A DNA stretch of 64,000 nt from Bacillus yapensis (GCF_005280205.1 NZ_SUND01000010.1:1-64000); one strand, 5' to 3'; counted from the first letter of the stretch, positions 1 through 9,063 are shown. Notes: generated by a model from the sequence alone, not told the origin. Translations and numbers: made by a program.

Positions 1-42
1 ATTTTATCAGAAGTGGTCCTTATTTTTATTCTAAAAATAATC

Positions 43-88
43 AAAGCCGGTGAAATTTTACTTGTCGTAAAATTTCACCGGCTTTTTC
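43..88 (+). terminator. Intrinsic terminator of the gene left of the window
   Basis: A perfect 19-bp inverted repeat (43-61 and 67-85) has a 5-nt loop and runs into T residues. It ends transcription entering from the left, whose gene lies outside the window. Confidence 0.85.
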
Positions 89-93
89 ATCTT

Positions 94-126
94 AGAGGTG
101 GGGTTTTGTCCCAGCCTCTTTTTTTG
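94..126 (+). terminator. Second tandem terminator before dacF
   Basis: AGAGG-TGGG pairs with CCCA-G-CCTCT across a short loop with one bulged base, followed by a run of seven T. It stands immediately behind the first hairpin, so dacF is probably well insulated from upstream transcription. Confidence 0.65.
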
Positions 127-155
127 TATATTTTTCTCTGTGTTGGTGAAAAATG
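126..155 (+). promoter_or_regulatory. Candidate sigma-F/sigma-G promoter of dacF
   Basis: GTATA at 126-130 and GGTGAAAAATG at 145-155 resemble the sigma-F consensus (GYATA, then GGnnAnAHTR), with a 14-nt spacer, slightly shorter than usual. In B. subtilis dacF is a forespore gene read by sigma-F, which fits. The match is imperfect. Confidence 0.45.
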
Positions 156-182
156 GATTTATAAAGAATGGAGGGTTATGTC

Positions 183-1352
183 GTGAAAAGATTTCTATCA
201 TTATTCATCGTTCTATTAATTGTTTCCTCAATAAGCGCACCAGCAGTTTTTGCAGAAGAAAAGAATGGTATTAATCTAGCTGATGAAGCAAAATCAGCCA
301 TATTGATTGAAAGAGATACAGGCACAATTCTTTATGATAAAAATAGCAATGAGAAATTACCTCCTGCAAGCATGACAAAAATAATGACCATGCTTTTAAT
401 TATGGAGGCAATAGATACTGGAAAGCTAAAAATGGATGAAAAAATCCGCACAAGTGAATATGCGGCATCCATGGGAGGATCTCAGATTTTTCTTGAACCT
501 GGTGAGGAAATGACGACGGAACAAATGCTACGTGGGATCGCCATTGGTTCTGCAAATGATGCTTCAGTTGCTGTTGCAGAACGTGTTGCTGGATCAGAAG
601 AAGCATTTGTAGAAATGATGAATAACAAGATTAAAGAGTTAGGACTTAAAAATACACAGTTTAGAAATACGACGGGATTACCTGCAGAGGATCATTATAG
701 TACCGCACATGATATGGCAATTATCGCAAAAGAATTATTAAAATATGACAAAATCACAAAATTCACTGGAACATATGAATCTTTTTTACGGGAAAATACC
801 GATAAGAAGTTCTGGCTCGTGAATACAAATCGACTTGTGAAATTTTATCCAGGTGTGGACGGATTAAAGACTGGTTATACAGGCGAAGCGAAGTACTGTT
901 TGACAGCTACCGCAGAGAAAAACAATATGCGTGTCATCGCTGTTGTCTTTGGAGCGCCTACTTCTAAATCGAGAAACGCACAGGTCACGAAGATGCTGGA
1001 TTACGCATTTAGTCAATATGAAACACATCCTATGTATGAACGGAATGTCTCAATTGAAAAAGCAAGAATTAGTAAGGGAGACAAAAAAAATATTGAGGCC
1101 GTAACAAGTGAACCGATCTCCATTTTAACGAAAAAGGGAGAAAGTGTAGAAAATGTCCAACAAGAAATAATCCTTAAAAAAGATCTGAAAGCCCCTCTTA
1201 ACAAAGGAGACAAGATTGGACAATTAAGGCTCACCCTTGAAGGGAAAACAATTGTTGAAAGTCCATTAGTGGCAAGTGTCGATGTAAAAAATGCAACTTG
1301 GTGGGAACTGTATAAGCGTTCCTTTGGTTTGTTCACCAAATCAGGTGATTAA
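183..1352 (+). CDS. dacF: Sporulation D-alanyl-D-alanine carboxypeptidase DacF
   Basis: A 389-residue penicillin-binding protein of peptidase family S11, which removes the terminal D-Ala from peptidoglycan stem peptides. An N-terminal signal peptide (about residues 1-24) is followed by the S11 motifs: SxxK with S63 and K66, SxN with S123-A-N125, and KTG at 229-231. The GTG at 183 is chosen because GGAGGG (170-175) sits 7 nt upstream; an in-frame ATG at 168 lies too close to that site. The resulting length equals that known for B. subtilis DacF. It lies upstream of the sigma-F operon as in other Bacillus and is expected to act on forespore wall or cortex during sporulation. Confidence 0.93.
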   Translation: MKRFLSLFIVLLIVSSISAPAVFAEEKNGINLADEAKSAILIERDTGTILYDKNSNEKLPPASMTKIMTMLLIMEAIDTGKLKMDEKIRTSEYAASMGGSQIFLEPGEEMTTEQMLRGIAIGSANDASVAVAERVAGSEEAFVEMMNNKIKELGLKNTQFRNTTGLPAEDHYSTAHDMAIIAKELLKYDKITKFTGTYESFLRENTDKKFWLVNTNRLVKFYPGVDGLKTGYTGEAKYCLTATAEKNNMRVIAVVFGAPTSKSRNAQVTKMLDYAFSQYETHPMYERNVSIEKARISKGDKKNIEAVTSEPISILTKKGESVENVQQEIILKKDLKAPLNKGDKIGQLRLTLEGKTIVESPLVASVDVKNATWWELYKRSFGLFTKSGD

Positions 1353-1441
1353 CAGTGGGATATAAGCCGTCTGATAGGCTGTTGTCGAAACAACTCTTAT
1401 TCCAACTTTTTTTAGCGAATTGTTACTAGTTTTGTCCATAA

Positions 1442-1469
1442 GAAGGAATTGAAGCATCAAAAATCGAAT
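1442..1469 (+). promoter_or_regulatory. Sigma-H promoter of the spoIIA operon
   Basis: GAAGGAATT (1442-1450), a 12-nt spacer and AnnGAAT (1463-1469) match the sigma-H consensus RnAGGAWWW-N11/12-RnnGAAT at every defined position. In B. subtilis spoIIA is read by sigma-H RNA polymerase with Spo0A, so the position and type both fit. No clear 0A box was picked out by eye. Confidence 0.85.
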
Positions 1470-1505
1470 TGACTCACTATGAAAGACTAAGGAGGGCTAT
1501 GGATA

Positions 1506-1856
1506 GTGAGTCTAAACATTGAATTGGAGATCAAACAAGATGTTTTATGCATTCGTCTGAGTGGTGAGTTGGATCATCATGCAGCTGACGATTTGCGTGA
1601 AAGAGCAACAAATGCAATTGAGGAACACAGCATCCGTCACATTGTCCTGAATTTGGAATCCCTTTCCTTTATGGATAGTTCGGGTCTCGGTGTGATCCTT
1701 GGGAGATATAAACAGATTAAACAGAGACATGGTGAAATGGTTGTTTGCGCTATTTCCCCAAACGTTCAGAGGTTATTTGATATGTCTGGCTTATTCAAAA
1801 TCATTCGCTTAGAGCCGACAGAACAATTTGCTTTGAAAAGATTGGGGGTAGCTTAA
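1506..1856 (+). CDS. spoIIAA: Anti-sigma-F factor antagonist SpoIIAA
   Basis: A 116-residue STAS-domain protein that, when unphosphorylated, binds SpoIIAB and frees sigma-F in the forespore. The phosphorylation site is visible in FMDSSG, with S58 as in B. subtilis. The start is GTG, with AAGGAGGG (1489-1496) 9 nt upstream. An overlapping ATG at 1499 opens only a seven-codon frame that ends at 1522. It is the first gene of spoIIAA-spoIIAB-sigF, three bases before spoIIAB. Confidence 0.96.
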   Translation: MSLNIELEIKQDVLCIRLSGELDHHAADDLRERATNAIEEHSIRHIVLNLESLSFMDSSGLGVILGRYKQIKQRHGEMVVCAISPNVQRLFDMSGLFKIIRLEPTEQFALKRLGVA

Positions 1857-1859
1857 AAG

Positions 1860-2300
1860 ATGAAAAATGAGATGCATCTGCAATTTAATGCGTTAAGTCA
1901 AAATGAGTCATTTGCTAGGGTGACGGTTGCTGCATTTATTGCCCAGCTTGACCCGACGATGGATGAGTTAACAGAAATAAAGACGGTTGTTTCAGAAGCT
2001 GTTACCAATGCCATTATTCATGGGTATGACAATAATCCTGAAGGCATTGTGTATATTTCGGTGAAAATTGAGGACGATGTGATTGACATGACGATCAAGG
2101 ATAATGGTCAGGGAATTACTGATATTGAGGAAGCTCGTCAACCGTTATTCACTACGAAACCCGAATTAGAGCGCTCAGGAATGGGTTTTACGATTATGGA
2201 AAATTTTATGGATGAAATTGAGGTTAACTCGATTATTGGAGAAGGCACAGAAGTTCGATTAAGAAAACACGTAGCGAAAAGCAAATTGCTATGCAATTAA
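1860..2300 (+). CDS. spoIIAB: Anti-sigma-F factor and SpoIIAA kinase SpoIIAB
   Basis: A 146-residue GHKL-fold protein kinase. It holds sigma-F inactive and phosphorylates SpoIIAA on serine. The Bergerat ATP-binding motifs are visible: [11 protein letters not shown] (N box, about residues 44-54), DNGQGI (G1, about 81) and the ERSGMGF lid region (about 105-112). The full length matches the family. It is translated immediately after spoIIAA, which keeps switch partners near equal abundance. Confidence 0.96.
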   Translation: MKNEMHLQFNALSQNESFARVTVAAFIAQLDPTMDELTEIKTVVSEAVTNAIIHGYDNNPEGIVYISVKIEDDVIDMTIKDNGQGITDIEEARQPLFTTKPELERSGMGFTIMENFMDEIEVNSIIGEGTEVRLRKHVAKSKLLCN

Positions 2301-2313
2301 GGGAGTCTTGCCT

Positions 2314-3072
2314 ATGGATGTGGAGGTAAAGTCAGAAAAAAATGAAACCTATTTAAAGGATCGTGAAGTCAAGGAACTCATTAAGAGAAGTCAAAATGGG
2401 GATGGCGACGCAAGAGACCTAATTGTGCAGAAAAACATGAGACTTGTGTGGTCCGTTGTTCAGCGTTTTCTTAATCGAGGTTATGAACCAGATGATCTTT
2501 TTCAAATTGGCTGCATCGGCTTATTGAAGTCTGTGGATAAATTTGATTTATCCTATGATGTTAAATTTTCTACTTATGCCGTGCCGATGATTATTGGAGA
2601 AATTCAAAGGTTCATTCGTGATGACGGAACGGTTAAGGTAAGCCGCTCCCTCAAAGAGCTAAGCAATAAAATTCGAAAAGCGAAGGATGAGCTTTCAAAG
2701 AGTCTTGGTCGAATTCCGACGATTAATGAACTATCAGAATATCTGGATATATCATCAGAAGATATCATTTTAGCCCAAGATGCAAGCCGTACACCTTCTT
2801 CCATTCATGAAACTGTCTATGAAAATGACGGGGATCCGATAACGTTACTGGATCAAATTGATGATGGGAATGAAGGCAAGTGGTTTGATAAAATTGCTCT
2901 AAAGGAAGCGATTCGTGAGCTGGATGAAAGGGAACGACTTATCGTGTATTTGAGGTACTACAAAGACCAAACCCAATCAGAGGTGGCCGAACGACTAGGG
3001 ATATCCCAGGTTCAAGTATCTCGTCTTGAAAAAAAGATATTGCAGCAAATGAAGGATCGTATGGATGTCTAA
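2314..3072 (+). CDS. sigF: RNA polymerase sporulation sigma factor sigma-F
   Basis: A 252-residue sigma-70 family factor that directs early forespore transcription. Region 2 (RLVWSVVQRFLNRGYEPDDLFQ and the DKFDLSYDVKFSTYA stretch) and the region 4 helix-turn-helix (SEVAERLGISQVQVSRLEKK) are near-identical to B. subtilis SigF. The ATG at 2314 is preferred: GGGAG (2301-2305) lies 8 nt before it, while a TTG at 2308 is only 2 nt from that site. Third gene of the spoIIA operon. Confidence 0.96.
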   Translation: MDVEVKSEKNETYLKDREVKELIKRSQNGDGDARDLIVQKNMRLVWSVVQRFLNRGYEPDDLFQIGCIGLLKSVDKFDLSYDVKFSTYAVPMIIGEIQRFIRDDGTVKVSRSLKELSNKIRKAKDELSKSLGRIPTINELSEYLDISSEDIILAQDASRTPSSIHETVYENDGDPITLLDQIDDGNEGKWFDKIALKEAIRELDERERLIVYLRYYKDQTQSEVAERLGISQVQVSRLEKKILQQMKDRMDV

Positions 3073-3092
3073 ATCCATGCGGTTCTTTTTTT
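3058..3092 (+). terminator. sigF terminator
   Basis: A 9-bp stem (3058-3066 with 3073-3081, one G-U pair) encloses the sigF stop codon in its loop and is followed by TTCTTTTTTTT. A MITE-like element begins right after the T run. Confidence 0.6.
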
Positions 3093-3094
3093 TA

Positions 3095-3334
3095 CGCTGT
3101 TTTCTTATTGCTTGTTGTTTTTTTCGTAAATGTCCTAATTTTTTCTTCGAAAAAAATCTAAGGCCGACATTTACAGCTCCTAGGCGGTTCAGTGCTACAT
3201 ATCATTTTTGTATGGCACTTTTCGCTACGCTTTATTGTTTTTAAGAGGCAATACCGCTAGTCACTTAATCAATTTTTATCTACAAACAACAAGGTTTTCT
3301 CGTAAGAAAATAAACAATCTTTGCGAAAAGAGCC
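3095..3334 (+). mobile_element. MITE-like element, copy 1 (240 bp)
   Basis: A non-coding element with terminal inverted repeats: it opens with cGCTGTTTTC and closes with GCGAAAAGAGCC. The interior contains GTAAATGTC ... GACATTTAC, an arm pair around an A/T-rich TTCG hairpin. It is homologous along its length to the copy at 39296-39535, which has the same 240-bp length in the opposite orientation. Flanks TTTTTTTA (3087-3094) and TTTTTTAA (3335-3342) are a near-match 8-bp target duplication inside the sigF terminator T run. Confidence 0.75.
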
Positions 3335-3368
3335 TTTTTTAAAAGTTTACCTTCTACTTTTGAGAATG

Positions 3369-3463
3369 GTCTAGCTCCAGGCGCCATCGGCTCGAGTGAA
3401 AAAGACAATACACTTTTTCCTTGGCTTGTACTTGTCGCCGATAGTCTGCGCCTTGCGCTTTTC
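3369..3463 (-). repeat. Bacillaceae-type long-hairpin repeat, solo copy
   Basis: The reverse complement reads GAAAAGCGCAAGGCGCAG ... ATCGGCGACAAG ... AAGGAAAAAGTG ... CTCGAGCCGATGGCGCC..GGAGCTAGAC. It is a single copy of the second-type unit in the 24-kb array (24113-24265), lacking that unit's central arm. ATCGGC pairs with GCCGAT. No coding potential. Confidence 0.7.
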
Positions 3464-3487
3464 TTTTAATTTGGTACTTTTTGGTGT

Positions 3488-3517
3488 TCATGAAGGAAAT
3501 AGTTGTAACTCATACTA
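3488..3517 (+). promoter_or_regulatory. Sigma-G promoter of the spoVA operon
   Basis: TCATG (3488-3492; four of five positions of GHATR), an 18-nt spacer and CATACTA (3511-3517; full match to CATWHTA). The spoVA operon is read by sigma-G in B. subtilis. The promoter lies inside the upstream in-frame extension of the spoVAA reading frame, which argues that translation starts near 3556 and not earlier. Confidence 0.75.
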
Positions 3518-3555
3518 AGTTATACGAGGAAATCAATGTTTGGGGTGTGAAAGTG

Positions 3556-4176
3556 ATGGAAGAAACAATATATATTCGAATGCGGCACCGTGTCCAAACC
3601 CGTCCACAAGAGACAGTTTATCTAAAGGATTTGGCACAAATTATCGCTGATGAGAATATTCTCACCGTTTTGAAAAACCTCCCTATTCATAAGGTTTCTG
3701 ATGAGGATAATAACATTATTGTGATTGATGTGATGCGGGTTATTGAACGTATCACACGTGAGCTCCATAGTATCGAAGTTCAAACGATTGGTCCTTCTCA
3801 AACAATAGTAGAAGTGATTTACAAGAAAAAAGGTGTGTCGATTCCATTTTTTATTTTAATTTGGTGTCTCCTCTTTTTGGGTTCAGCTTTAGCAATTATG
3901 TATTTTCATGAAGATGTTAGCATGCAACAAACCCAACAACGTATTTATACCATTATCACTGGTAAAGTTGAGAAAAAACCATTGCTCTTTCAGGTACCGT
4001 ACTCTATCGGACTTGGTGTTGGGATGGTGTTATTTTTCAATCATGTTTTTCGCAAGCGACTTAATGATGAGCCTAGCCCACTTGAGGTTGAAATGTTTAA
4101 TTATCAGCAAGACCTAGATCGATATGTAAGCCTAACTGAAAATAAGGAAAGTATGAAACATATCGATGGTCATTAA
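3556..4176 (+). CDS. spoVAA: Stage V sporulation protein AA
   Basis: A 206-residue protein, the same length as B. subtilis SpoVAA, with a soluble N-terminal part (about 1-95) and two membrane segments (about 99-117 and 150-170). SpoVA proteins form the dipicolinic acid channel of the spore inner membrane. The ATG at 3556 has GGGGTG 8 nt upstream and lies behind the sigma-G promoter. The conserved SPLEVEMFNYQ.DLD.YV block sits near the C-terminus. It overlaps spoVAB by 11 nt. Confidence 0.93.
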   Translation: MEETIYIRMRHRVQTRPQETVYLKDLAQIIADENILTVLKNLPIHKVSDEDNNIIVIDVMRVIERITRELHSIEVQTIGPSQTIVEVIYKKKGVSIPFFILIWCLLFLGSALAIMYFHEDVSMQQTQQRIYTIITGKVEKKPLLFQVPYSIGLGVGMVLFFNHVFRKRLNDEPSPLEVEMFNYQQDLDRYVSLTENKESMKHIDGH

Positions 4177-4588
4177 AATAGCTTTTGTGATGTTTCTAGG
4201 TCTTGCAGGTGGGTTAGCGGTAGGCTCGGGATTTGTTGCTTTCTTAACTGTACTCGGAATTATTCCTCGTTTGACGCAGCTAACGAAAACGATGAAGATG
4301 ATCGTTTGGTATCAGTGGGCAGTCGTACTCGGAGCGTTAATTGGTGGCTTCGCAAGCTTAAGAGACCCTTCTCTTTATTTATCTTCATTTATTTTAATAC
4401 CGTTAGGAGCAGCTGGAGGAGTTTTTGTTGGAATGATGGCGGCAGCACTAACTGAAGTATTAAATGTTTTTCCGATTTTGGCTAAGAGAATCGGCTTAGA
4501 AGAGAAGATTGTCATTTTAATGATGGCATTTGTGTTTGGAAAGATCTTTGGTTCTTTGTATCAGTGGATCTACTATGTAGCAGACTGA
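4166..4588 (+). CDS. spoVAB: Stage V sporulation protein AB
   Basis: A 140-residue protein with about four hydrophobic segments, matching the size and position of B. subtilis SpoVAB. It belongs to the spore dipicolinic acid channel operon. Its ATG overlaps the end of spoVAA, so the two are translationally coupled. In B. subtilis the next gene is spoVAC; here it is followed directly by the spoVAEa homologue. Confidence 0.92.
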   Translation: MVIKIAFVMFLGLAGGLAVGSGFVAFLTVLGIIPRLTQLTKTMKMIVWYQWAVVLGALIGGFASLRDPSLYLSSFILIPLGAAGGVFVGMMAAALTEVLNVFPILAKRIGLEEKIVILMMAFVFGKIFGSLYQWIYYVAD

Positions 4589-4636
4589 AGGTTAATTCGC
4601 AAAGTATAAATAGAGGAGCGAGAAAGGAAACGATCT

Positions 4637-5209
4637 ATGGGTGAACGAAAGCGCATTATTATCATTACTGATGGGGATGAATATGCAAGAAAAGCAGTTG
4701 AACATGTAGCGAAGGAAATCGGTGGACGGTGTATTTCTATGTCTCATGGAAATCCAACTGTTTTATCAGGGGCAGAAATTGTTGCTTTAATTAAAAAGGC
4801 GCAACAAGAACCGATCCTCGTTATGTTTGATGATAGTGGCTTAGTAGGAGAAGGTAACGGAGAGAGGGCACTCATGCATGTTGCGAAACACCCAGATATC
4901 GAAGTATTAGGTGTGTTAGCGGTAGCAGCGAAAACCAAACAGGCTGAGTGGACAAAAATTGATGTAAGTGTCGATCGTAATGGCGAATTGACACCTTATG
5001 GAGTCGATAAATACGGCGAACCAGAGCTAGATATCGGAAGATTGAATGGTGACACTGTTTATTCGCTCGATCAGTTGGATGTGCCTGTGATTGTAGGGAT
5101 TGGGGATGTTGGAAAAATGTCAGGAAAGGACTCCTTTGAAATTGGTGCCCCGATCACAAAGAAAGCAATTGAAATTATCCTTGAAAGGAGCGGGTTTTAT
5201 GACAAGTAG
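4637..5209 (+). CDS. spoVAEA: Stage V sporulation protein AEa
   Basis: A 190-residue soluble protein without signal peptide or membrane segment. It shows the SpoVAEa-type sequence: an [12 protein letters not shown]-terminus, VMFDDSG near residue 59, DVLG-like [12 protein letters not shown] near 95 and a GVDKYGEPE segment. Its role in DPA uptake or germination is not well defined. Read directly, it follows spoVAB by 48 nt, so spoVAC, spoVAD and spoVAEb are missing from between them. It overlaps spoVAF by 11 nt. Confidence 0.9.
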   Translation: MGERKRIIIITDGDEYARKAVEHVAKEIGGRCISMSHGNPTVLSGAEIVALIKKAQQEPILVMFDDSGLVGEGNGERALMHVAKHPDIEVLGVLAVAAKTKQAEWTKIDVSVDRNGELTPYGVDKYGEPELDIGRLNGDTVYSLDQLDVPVIVGIGDVGKMSGKDSFEIGAPITKKAIEIILERSGFYDK

Positions 5210-6683
5210 AACTTCTGTGGAAAAGCTACCAATTCCTTCTGACCCAGGTGAAGTAGAACAATTTATGAAAGATCGGGTTGGTTTAGGTGAAAGCTTTGAT
5301 CTAGGGATTCGAAAAATAAAAATCCTTAAGAAGGATGTTCATATTTATTCGGTAAACGGTCTTTGTGACACGAATTTTATTATTCAAATCATCAAAGAAT
5401 TGGTTGAATTGAATGATAATGAAAATTCGAAATCGGATTTATTTGAACTTATACAAAATCGCCTCCTACATCAGTCCGTTCAGCCTGTAAAATTTATGGA
5501 CGAACTTGTGGATCAATTGCTTTCTGGCTTGATTGTTATTGTCATGGAAGGGGAAAATGAAGCTTTTGCTGTAGATGTCAGAAGCTACCCGGGGAGACAA
5601 CCAGATGAGCCTGTAACAGAAAAGGTTGTTCGAGGATCAAGGGATGGTTTTGTTGAAAATATTATTTTAAATACTGGGCTAACAAGATTAAGAATTAGAG
5701 ATGAAAGATTAAGGTTTGAAATCCTAAAAGTTGGTGAACGTTCGAAAACAGACATTGCCATTGGATATGTGAAAGATGTTGCGAATACAGATCTGATTCA
5801 AATTATTCGAGAAGAGCTCGAAGCAATCGATGTAGACGGATTGACGATGGCTGACAAAGCCGTCGAAGAATATTTAGTTAAACAAGGGTACAATCCATAT
5901 CCGTTAGTACGGTATACGGAAAGAGCAGATGTAGCTGCTACTCACCTGTTAGAGGGGCATGTATTGATTTATGTTAGTACTTCTCCAAGTGTTATTATCA
6001 CACCAACTACATACTTTCACCATTTGCAACATGCTGAAGAATACCGTCAATCACCAGCAGTTGGAACCTTCATTCGCTGGTGTAGATTCTTAGGTGTATT
6101 TGGATCACTATTTTTGTTACCACTTTGGTTGTTATTTGTGTTAGAGCCCTCGCTTTTACCTGAGGAATTAAAATTTATCGGTCCCAATGAGAAATCACAT
6201 ATCCCCATTATTTTGCAAATATTTCTTTCAGAGTTAGGTCTGATGTTCCTGCGATTAGCTGCGATTCACACTCCAACCCCATTAGCGACGGCCATGGGTC
6301 TTATTGCTGCGGTATTAATCGGGCAAATTGCGATTGACGTGGGAGTATTTGTTCCTGAAGTTATCCTTTATGTGGCGGTTTCAGCGATGGGTACTTTTTC
6401 AACTCCAAGTTATGAATTGGGCATTGCCAATACACTTGTGAAGCTCTTTTTGCTCATTCTCGTATCAATCTTCAAGGTACCAGGACTTGTTATTGGGGTA
6501 ACAATATATCTTCTATTCTTGGTGAATATGCGCTCCTTTAATAGCCCATATTTTTGGCCGTTTTTGCCGTTTAGTCCAAGGGCATGTTTGGAAATACTAT
6601 TTCGAAAATCTGCACCTGGCTCTAAAATTAGACCAAGTATCGTACAACCAAAAAAACGGCAAAAACAAACTTCAAGTAGTTAG
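5199..6683 (+). CDS. spoVAF: SpoVAF, GerA-family spore membrane protein
   Basis: A 494-residue GerA-family protein, like the A subunit of germinant receptors: a long hydrophilic N-terminal domain (about 1-290) and a C-terminal block of about five membrane segments (about 300-470). The ATG at 5199 has GAAAGGAG (5183-5190) 8 nt upstream; the longer frame from 5100 has no such site and lies inside spoVAEa. Last gene of the shortened spoVA operon, as in B. subtilis, where the protein is about the same length. Confidence 0.93.
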   Translation: MTSRTSVEKLPIPSDPGEVEQFMKDRVGLGESFDLGIRKIKILKKDVHIYSVNGLCDTNFIIQIIKELVELNDNENSKSDLFELIQNRLLHQSVQPVKFMDELVDQLLSGLIVIVMEGENEAFAVDVRSYPGRQPDEPVTEKVVRGSRDGFVENIILNTGLTRLRIRDERLRFEILKVGERSKTDIAIGYVKDVANTDLIQIIREELEAIDVDGLTMADKAVEEYLVKQGYNPYPLVRYTERADVAATHLLEGHVLIYVSTSPSVIITPTTYFHHLQHAEEYRQSPAVGTFIRWCRFLGVFGSLFLLPLWLLFVLEPSLLPEELKFIGPNEKSHIPIILQIFLSELGLMFLRLAAIHTPTPLATAMGLIAAVLIGQIAIDVGVFVPEVILYVAVSAMGTFSTPSYELGIANTLVKLFLLILVSIFKVPGLVIGVTIYLLFLVNMRSFNSPYFWPFLPFSPRACLEILFRKSAPGSKIRPSIVQPKKRQKQTSSS

Positions 6684-6684
6684 T

Positions 6685-6723
6685 AAACTTTAATCCCAAG
6701 TATGGAAATGGGAATTGAAGTTT
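6685..6723 (+). terminator. Possible spoVA operon terminator
   Basis: AAACTTTAATCCC (6685-6697) pairs imperfectly with GGGAATTGAAGTTT (6710-6723). There is no T run after it, so the call is weak. Confidence 0.35.
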
Positions 6724-6789
6724 CCCCTCGAATATGATAAAGTAATTTTTATTCGAATTGTCTAAACTAATATAAAAATTTCGTGTAAC

Positions 6790-6820
6790 AATAGACAGTC
6801 TCTTATAGATGCTGTCTATT
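6790..6820 (+). promoter_or_regulatory. Hairpin in the lysA leader
   Basis: AATAGACAG (6790-6798) and CTGTCTATT (6812-6820) form a 9-bp stem with a 13-nt loop, ending in TTTATTT 28 nt before the lysA start. It may be a short attenuator or a protein site. It does not look like a lysine riboswitch. Confidence 0.4.
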
Positions 6821-6848
6821 TATTTAACCTGAAGTGAGGGGATAGAGA

Positions 6849-8171
6849 ATGTTTTTGCATGGTACCTCCAGTGTGAATGATAAAGGCCATTTAGAAATAG
6901 GTGGAGTGGATACACTTGAAATCGTCAAAGAGTTTGGTACGCCAGTCTACGTATACGATGTTGCTCTTATTAGAGAAAGGGCTCGAGGGTTTAAGGAAAC
7001 CTTTGATAAATTAGGGGTTAAAGCACAGGTTGCTTATGCAAGTAAGGCGTTCTCAACAGTAGCAATGATTCAGCTAGTCGAGCAGGAAGGACTATCCCTA
7101 GATGTTGTCTCTGGCGGTGAGCTATACACAGCGCTTGCAGCTGAGTTTCCAGTCGAAAAGATTCATTTTCATGGGAATAATAAAAGTCGAGAAGAATTAG
7201 CTATGGCATTAGAACATGAAATTGGTTGTATTGTCGTTGATAATTTTCATGAATTAAAAATGCTCGAGGAACTTTGTAGAGAGAAGGAAGTAAAAGCAAA
7301 TATCCTTCTTCGTGTTACTCCTGGAATCGAAGCTCATACTCATGACTATATCTTAACAGGTCAGGAAGATTCGAAGTTTGGTTTTGACTTGCAAAATGGA
7401 CAGGCTGAGTCGGCTCTTAAAATCGGAATACATTCTGACTTCTTAAATCTACTAGGCATACATTGTCACATTGGCTCTCAAATTTTTGAAACAACAGGAT
7501 TTATTCTAGCAGCCAGAAAGATCTTTGAAAAATTGAATGACTGGAAGGAAACTTATTCCTATGAAGTAAAGGTGTTAAATCTTGGTGGAGGATTTGGTAT
7601 CCGTTATACGAATGAAGATGCCCCAATTCCAGCTTCCCAATATGTTGATGAAATCATTCAAGAGGTCAAGGAACAGGCAAAAATATTTGATATGGAAATT
7701 CCAGAAATATGGATTGAGCCTGGACGGTCTTTAGTAGGGGATGCCGGTACAACTTTATATCAAGTTGGTTCGAGGAAGGAAGTTCCAAACGTCAGAAACT
7801 ATTTGGCGGTAGATGGAGGAATGAGTGATAATATACGTCCTGCTTTGTATGAAGCAAAGTATGAAGCGGTATTGGCTAATCGTCCATTAGATGAAGTAGA
7901 AGAAACGGTATCGATTGCAGGAAAATGCTGCGAGTCAGGTGACATGTTGATTTGGGATATACCGCTACCAAGAGCGGGAAAGGAAGATGTATTAGCCGTC
8001 TTCTGTACGGGAGCTTATGGATATTCTATGGCAAACAACTACAATCGAATTCCAAAACCACCAGTTGTGTTCGTCGAAAATGGTCAGGTAACTCTCGTTG
8101 TTAGAAGAGAAACATATGCTGACCTTGTGAGACATGATTTACCATTAAAAGTGAAGGCGCAAAATAAATAA
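6849..8171 (+). CDS. lysA: Diaminopimelate decarboxylase
   Basis: A 440-residue PLP enzyme of the alanine-racemase/ornithine-decarboxylase fold that converts meso-diaminopimelate to L-lysine, the last step of lysine synthesis. The PLP lysine is K66 in VAYASKAF; other family motifs visible are HCHIGSQ (about 210), GGGFGIRY (about 250), EPGRSLVGDAG (about 290) and the active-site CCESGD (about 360). A GTGAGGGG site lies 6 nt before the ATG. It follows spoVAF as in B. subtilis and converges on ypuA with only 22 bp between. Confidence 0.96.
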   Translation: MFLHGTSSVNDKGHLEIGGVDTLEIVKEFGTPVYVYDVALIRERARGFKETFDKLGVKAQVAYASKAFSTVAMIQLVEQEGLSLDVVSGGELYTALAAEFPVEKIHFHGNNKSREELAMALEHEIGCIVVDNFHELKMLEELCREKEVKANILLRVTPGIEAHTHDYILTGQEDSKFGFDLQNGQAESALKIGIHSDFLNLLGIHCHIGSQIFETTGFILAARKIFEKLNDWKETYSYEVKVLNLGGGFGIRYTNEDAPIPASQYVDEIIQEVKEQAKIFDMEIPEIWIEPGRSLVGDAGTTLYQVGSRKEVPNVRNYLAVDGGMSDNIRPALYEAKYEAVLANRPLDEVEETVSIAGKCCESGDMLIWDIPLPRAGKEDVLAVFCTGAYGYSMANNYNRIPKPPVVFVENGQVTLVVRRETYADLVRHDLPLKVKAQNK

Positions 8172-8199
8172 GCTGCCCAGTAGGGCAGCTTATTTATTT
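8162..8199. terminator. Shared bidirectional terminator of lysA and ypuA
   Basis: A perfect 17-bp inverted repeat (8162-8178, 8183-8199) with loop AGTA overlaps the stop codons of both convergent genes. The outer A/T part of each arm provides the T-rich 3' side for both directions. Confidence 0.85.
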
Positions 8200-9063
8200 A
8201 GAAAATAGAGCTTTAATCGCATCAATTAAACTAACGAAAAATTCCTTTAGTTTTTCTAAGAAGCCTTGACCTTCTTCACTTTCAAGGAATTTTGAAATTT
8301 TATCCTTTGCTTGATTTAATTGATCACCAACTTGATTCCAGTCGATATCTAAATCCTTAATTTTATTGAACAAATCAATTAAGCTTTGGATTTGCTCTTC
8401 AGTTAATGTAATGCCTAATTCCTTCGCTGCTTGTTCAATAATGGCACGAAGATCCGCATCTGTTTCGGGTTTATTTTTAGCAATCTCTTCTTTAATTTTT
8501 GCAATTAGGGCTGCAGCATTTTCTTGTCCAACAGTTTCCCCAAGCTCTGCTGTTTCAACCATTTCTTCATTTGCTGCTTGTTTAACATCCTCAGGAATTG
8601 TTGTATCTGCTGAAATTTCATAAGCTTTAATAATTCCGGTTAAAGCTGCTGTACCAGAAACGGATGTTGGCGCAGTAATATAAATACTTGCATCCTTAAC
8701 TCCAGCTGTAATTAGAGCATTGATGTACATCTCATCCGTAACCCAGTTAATATTCTTTGTTTCAACTTCAAGTCCAGAACCTTCTTTACCAACAGTAATG
8801 GCGGAAGAAGAGATCGCTTTTGTTCCAATTAAAGACTTGGCGATGTAGTTACCAAGATATTGATGCTCTTCAGCATTGGATACCGTTATAATCTGTGCAT
8901 CCACAGGAGCTTTCATTTCTGCAAGAAGTAAATTCTTCTGGTCGTCAGTTAAATTTTCTCCTAAAGTAACAATCATATCTCCTTCAGCCATGTCGGCGAA
9001 TGCTTGTACCGGCAAAAGGCATAACATTAACAGTAGAGCTGTAATAATCTTTATTTTTTTCAT
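8194..9063 (-). CDS. ypuA: Secreted DUF1002 protein YpuA
   Basis: A 289-residue protein with a signal peptide (MKKIKIITALLLMLCLLPVQAFA, cleaved near residue 23) and a DUF1002 body, close to the length of B. subtilis YpuA. The C-terminal half is charged and helical. Function is not established; the family is exported and conserved in spore formers. It lies downstream of lysA as in B. subtilis and points towards it. Confidence 0.85.
   Translation of the reverse strand: MKKIKIITALLLMLCLLPVQAFADMAEGDMIVTLGENLTDDQKNLLLAEMKAPVDAQIITVSNAEEHQYLGNYIAKSLIGTKAISSSAITVGKEGSGLEVETKNINWVTDEMYINALITAGVKDASIYITAPTSVSGTAALTGIIKAYEISADTTIPEDVKQAANEEMVETAELGETVGQENAAALIAKIKEEIAKNKPETDADLRAIIEQAAKELGITLTEEQIQSLIDLFNKIKDLDIDWNQVGDQLNQAKDKISKFLESEEGQGFLEKLKEFFVSLIDAIKALFSK

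Noticed and set aside
400-1339. Minus-strand frames inside dacF and similar antisense frames inside other genes
   Set aside because: They are shadows of well-supported genes on the other strand, without ribosome binding sites or family resemblance.
3481-3555. N-terminal extension of SpoVAA
   Set aside because: The extension contains the sigma-G promoter, and the shorter form has exactly the usual 206 residues.
5100-5198. N-terminal extension of SpoVAF
   Set aside because: It lies inside spoVAEa in another frame; a good ribosome binding site marks 5199.
6790-6820. Lysine riboswitch before lysA
   Set aside because: Only a simple 9-bp hairpin is present in 165 nt; the multi-helix lysine aptamer would need more space and its conserved blocks are absent.
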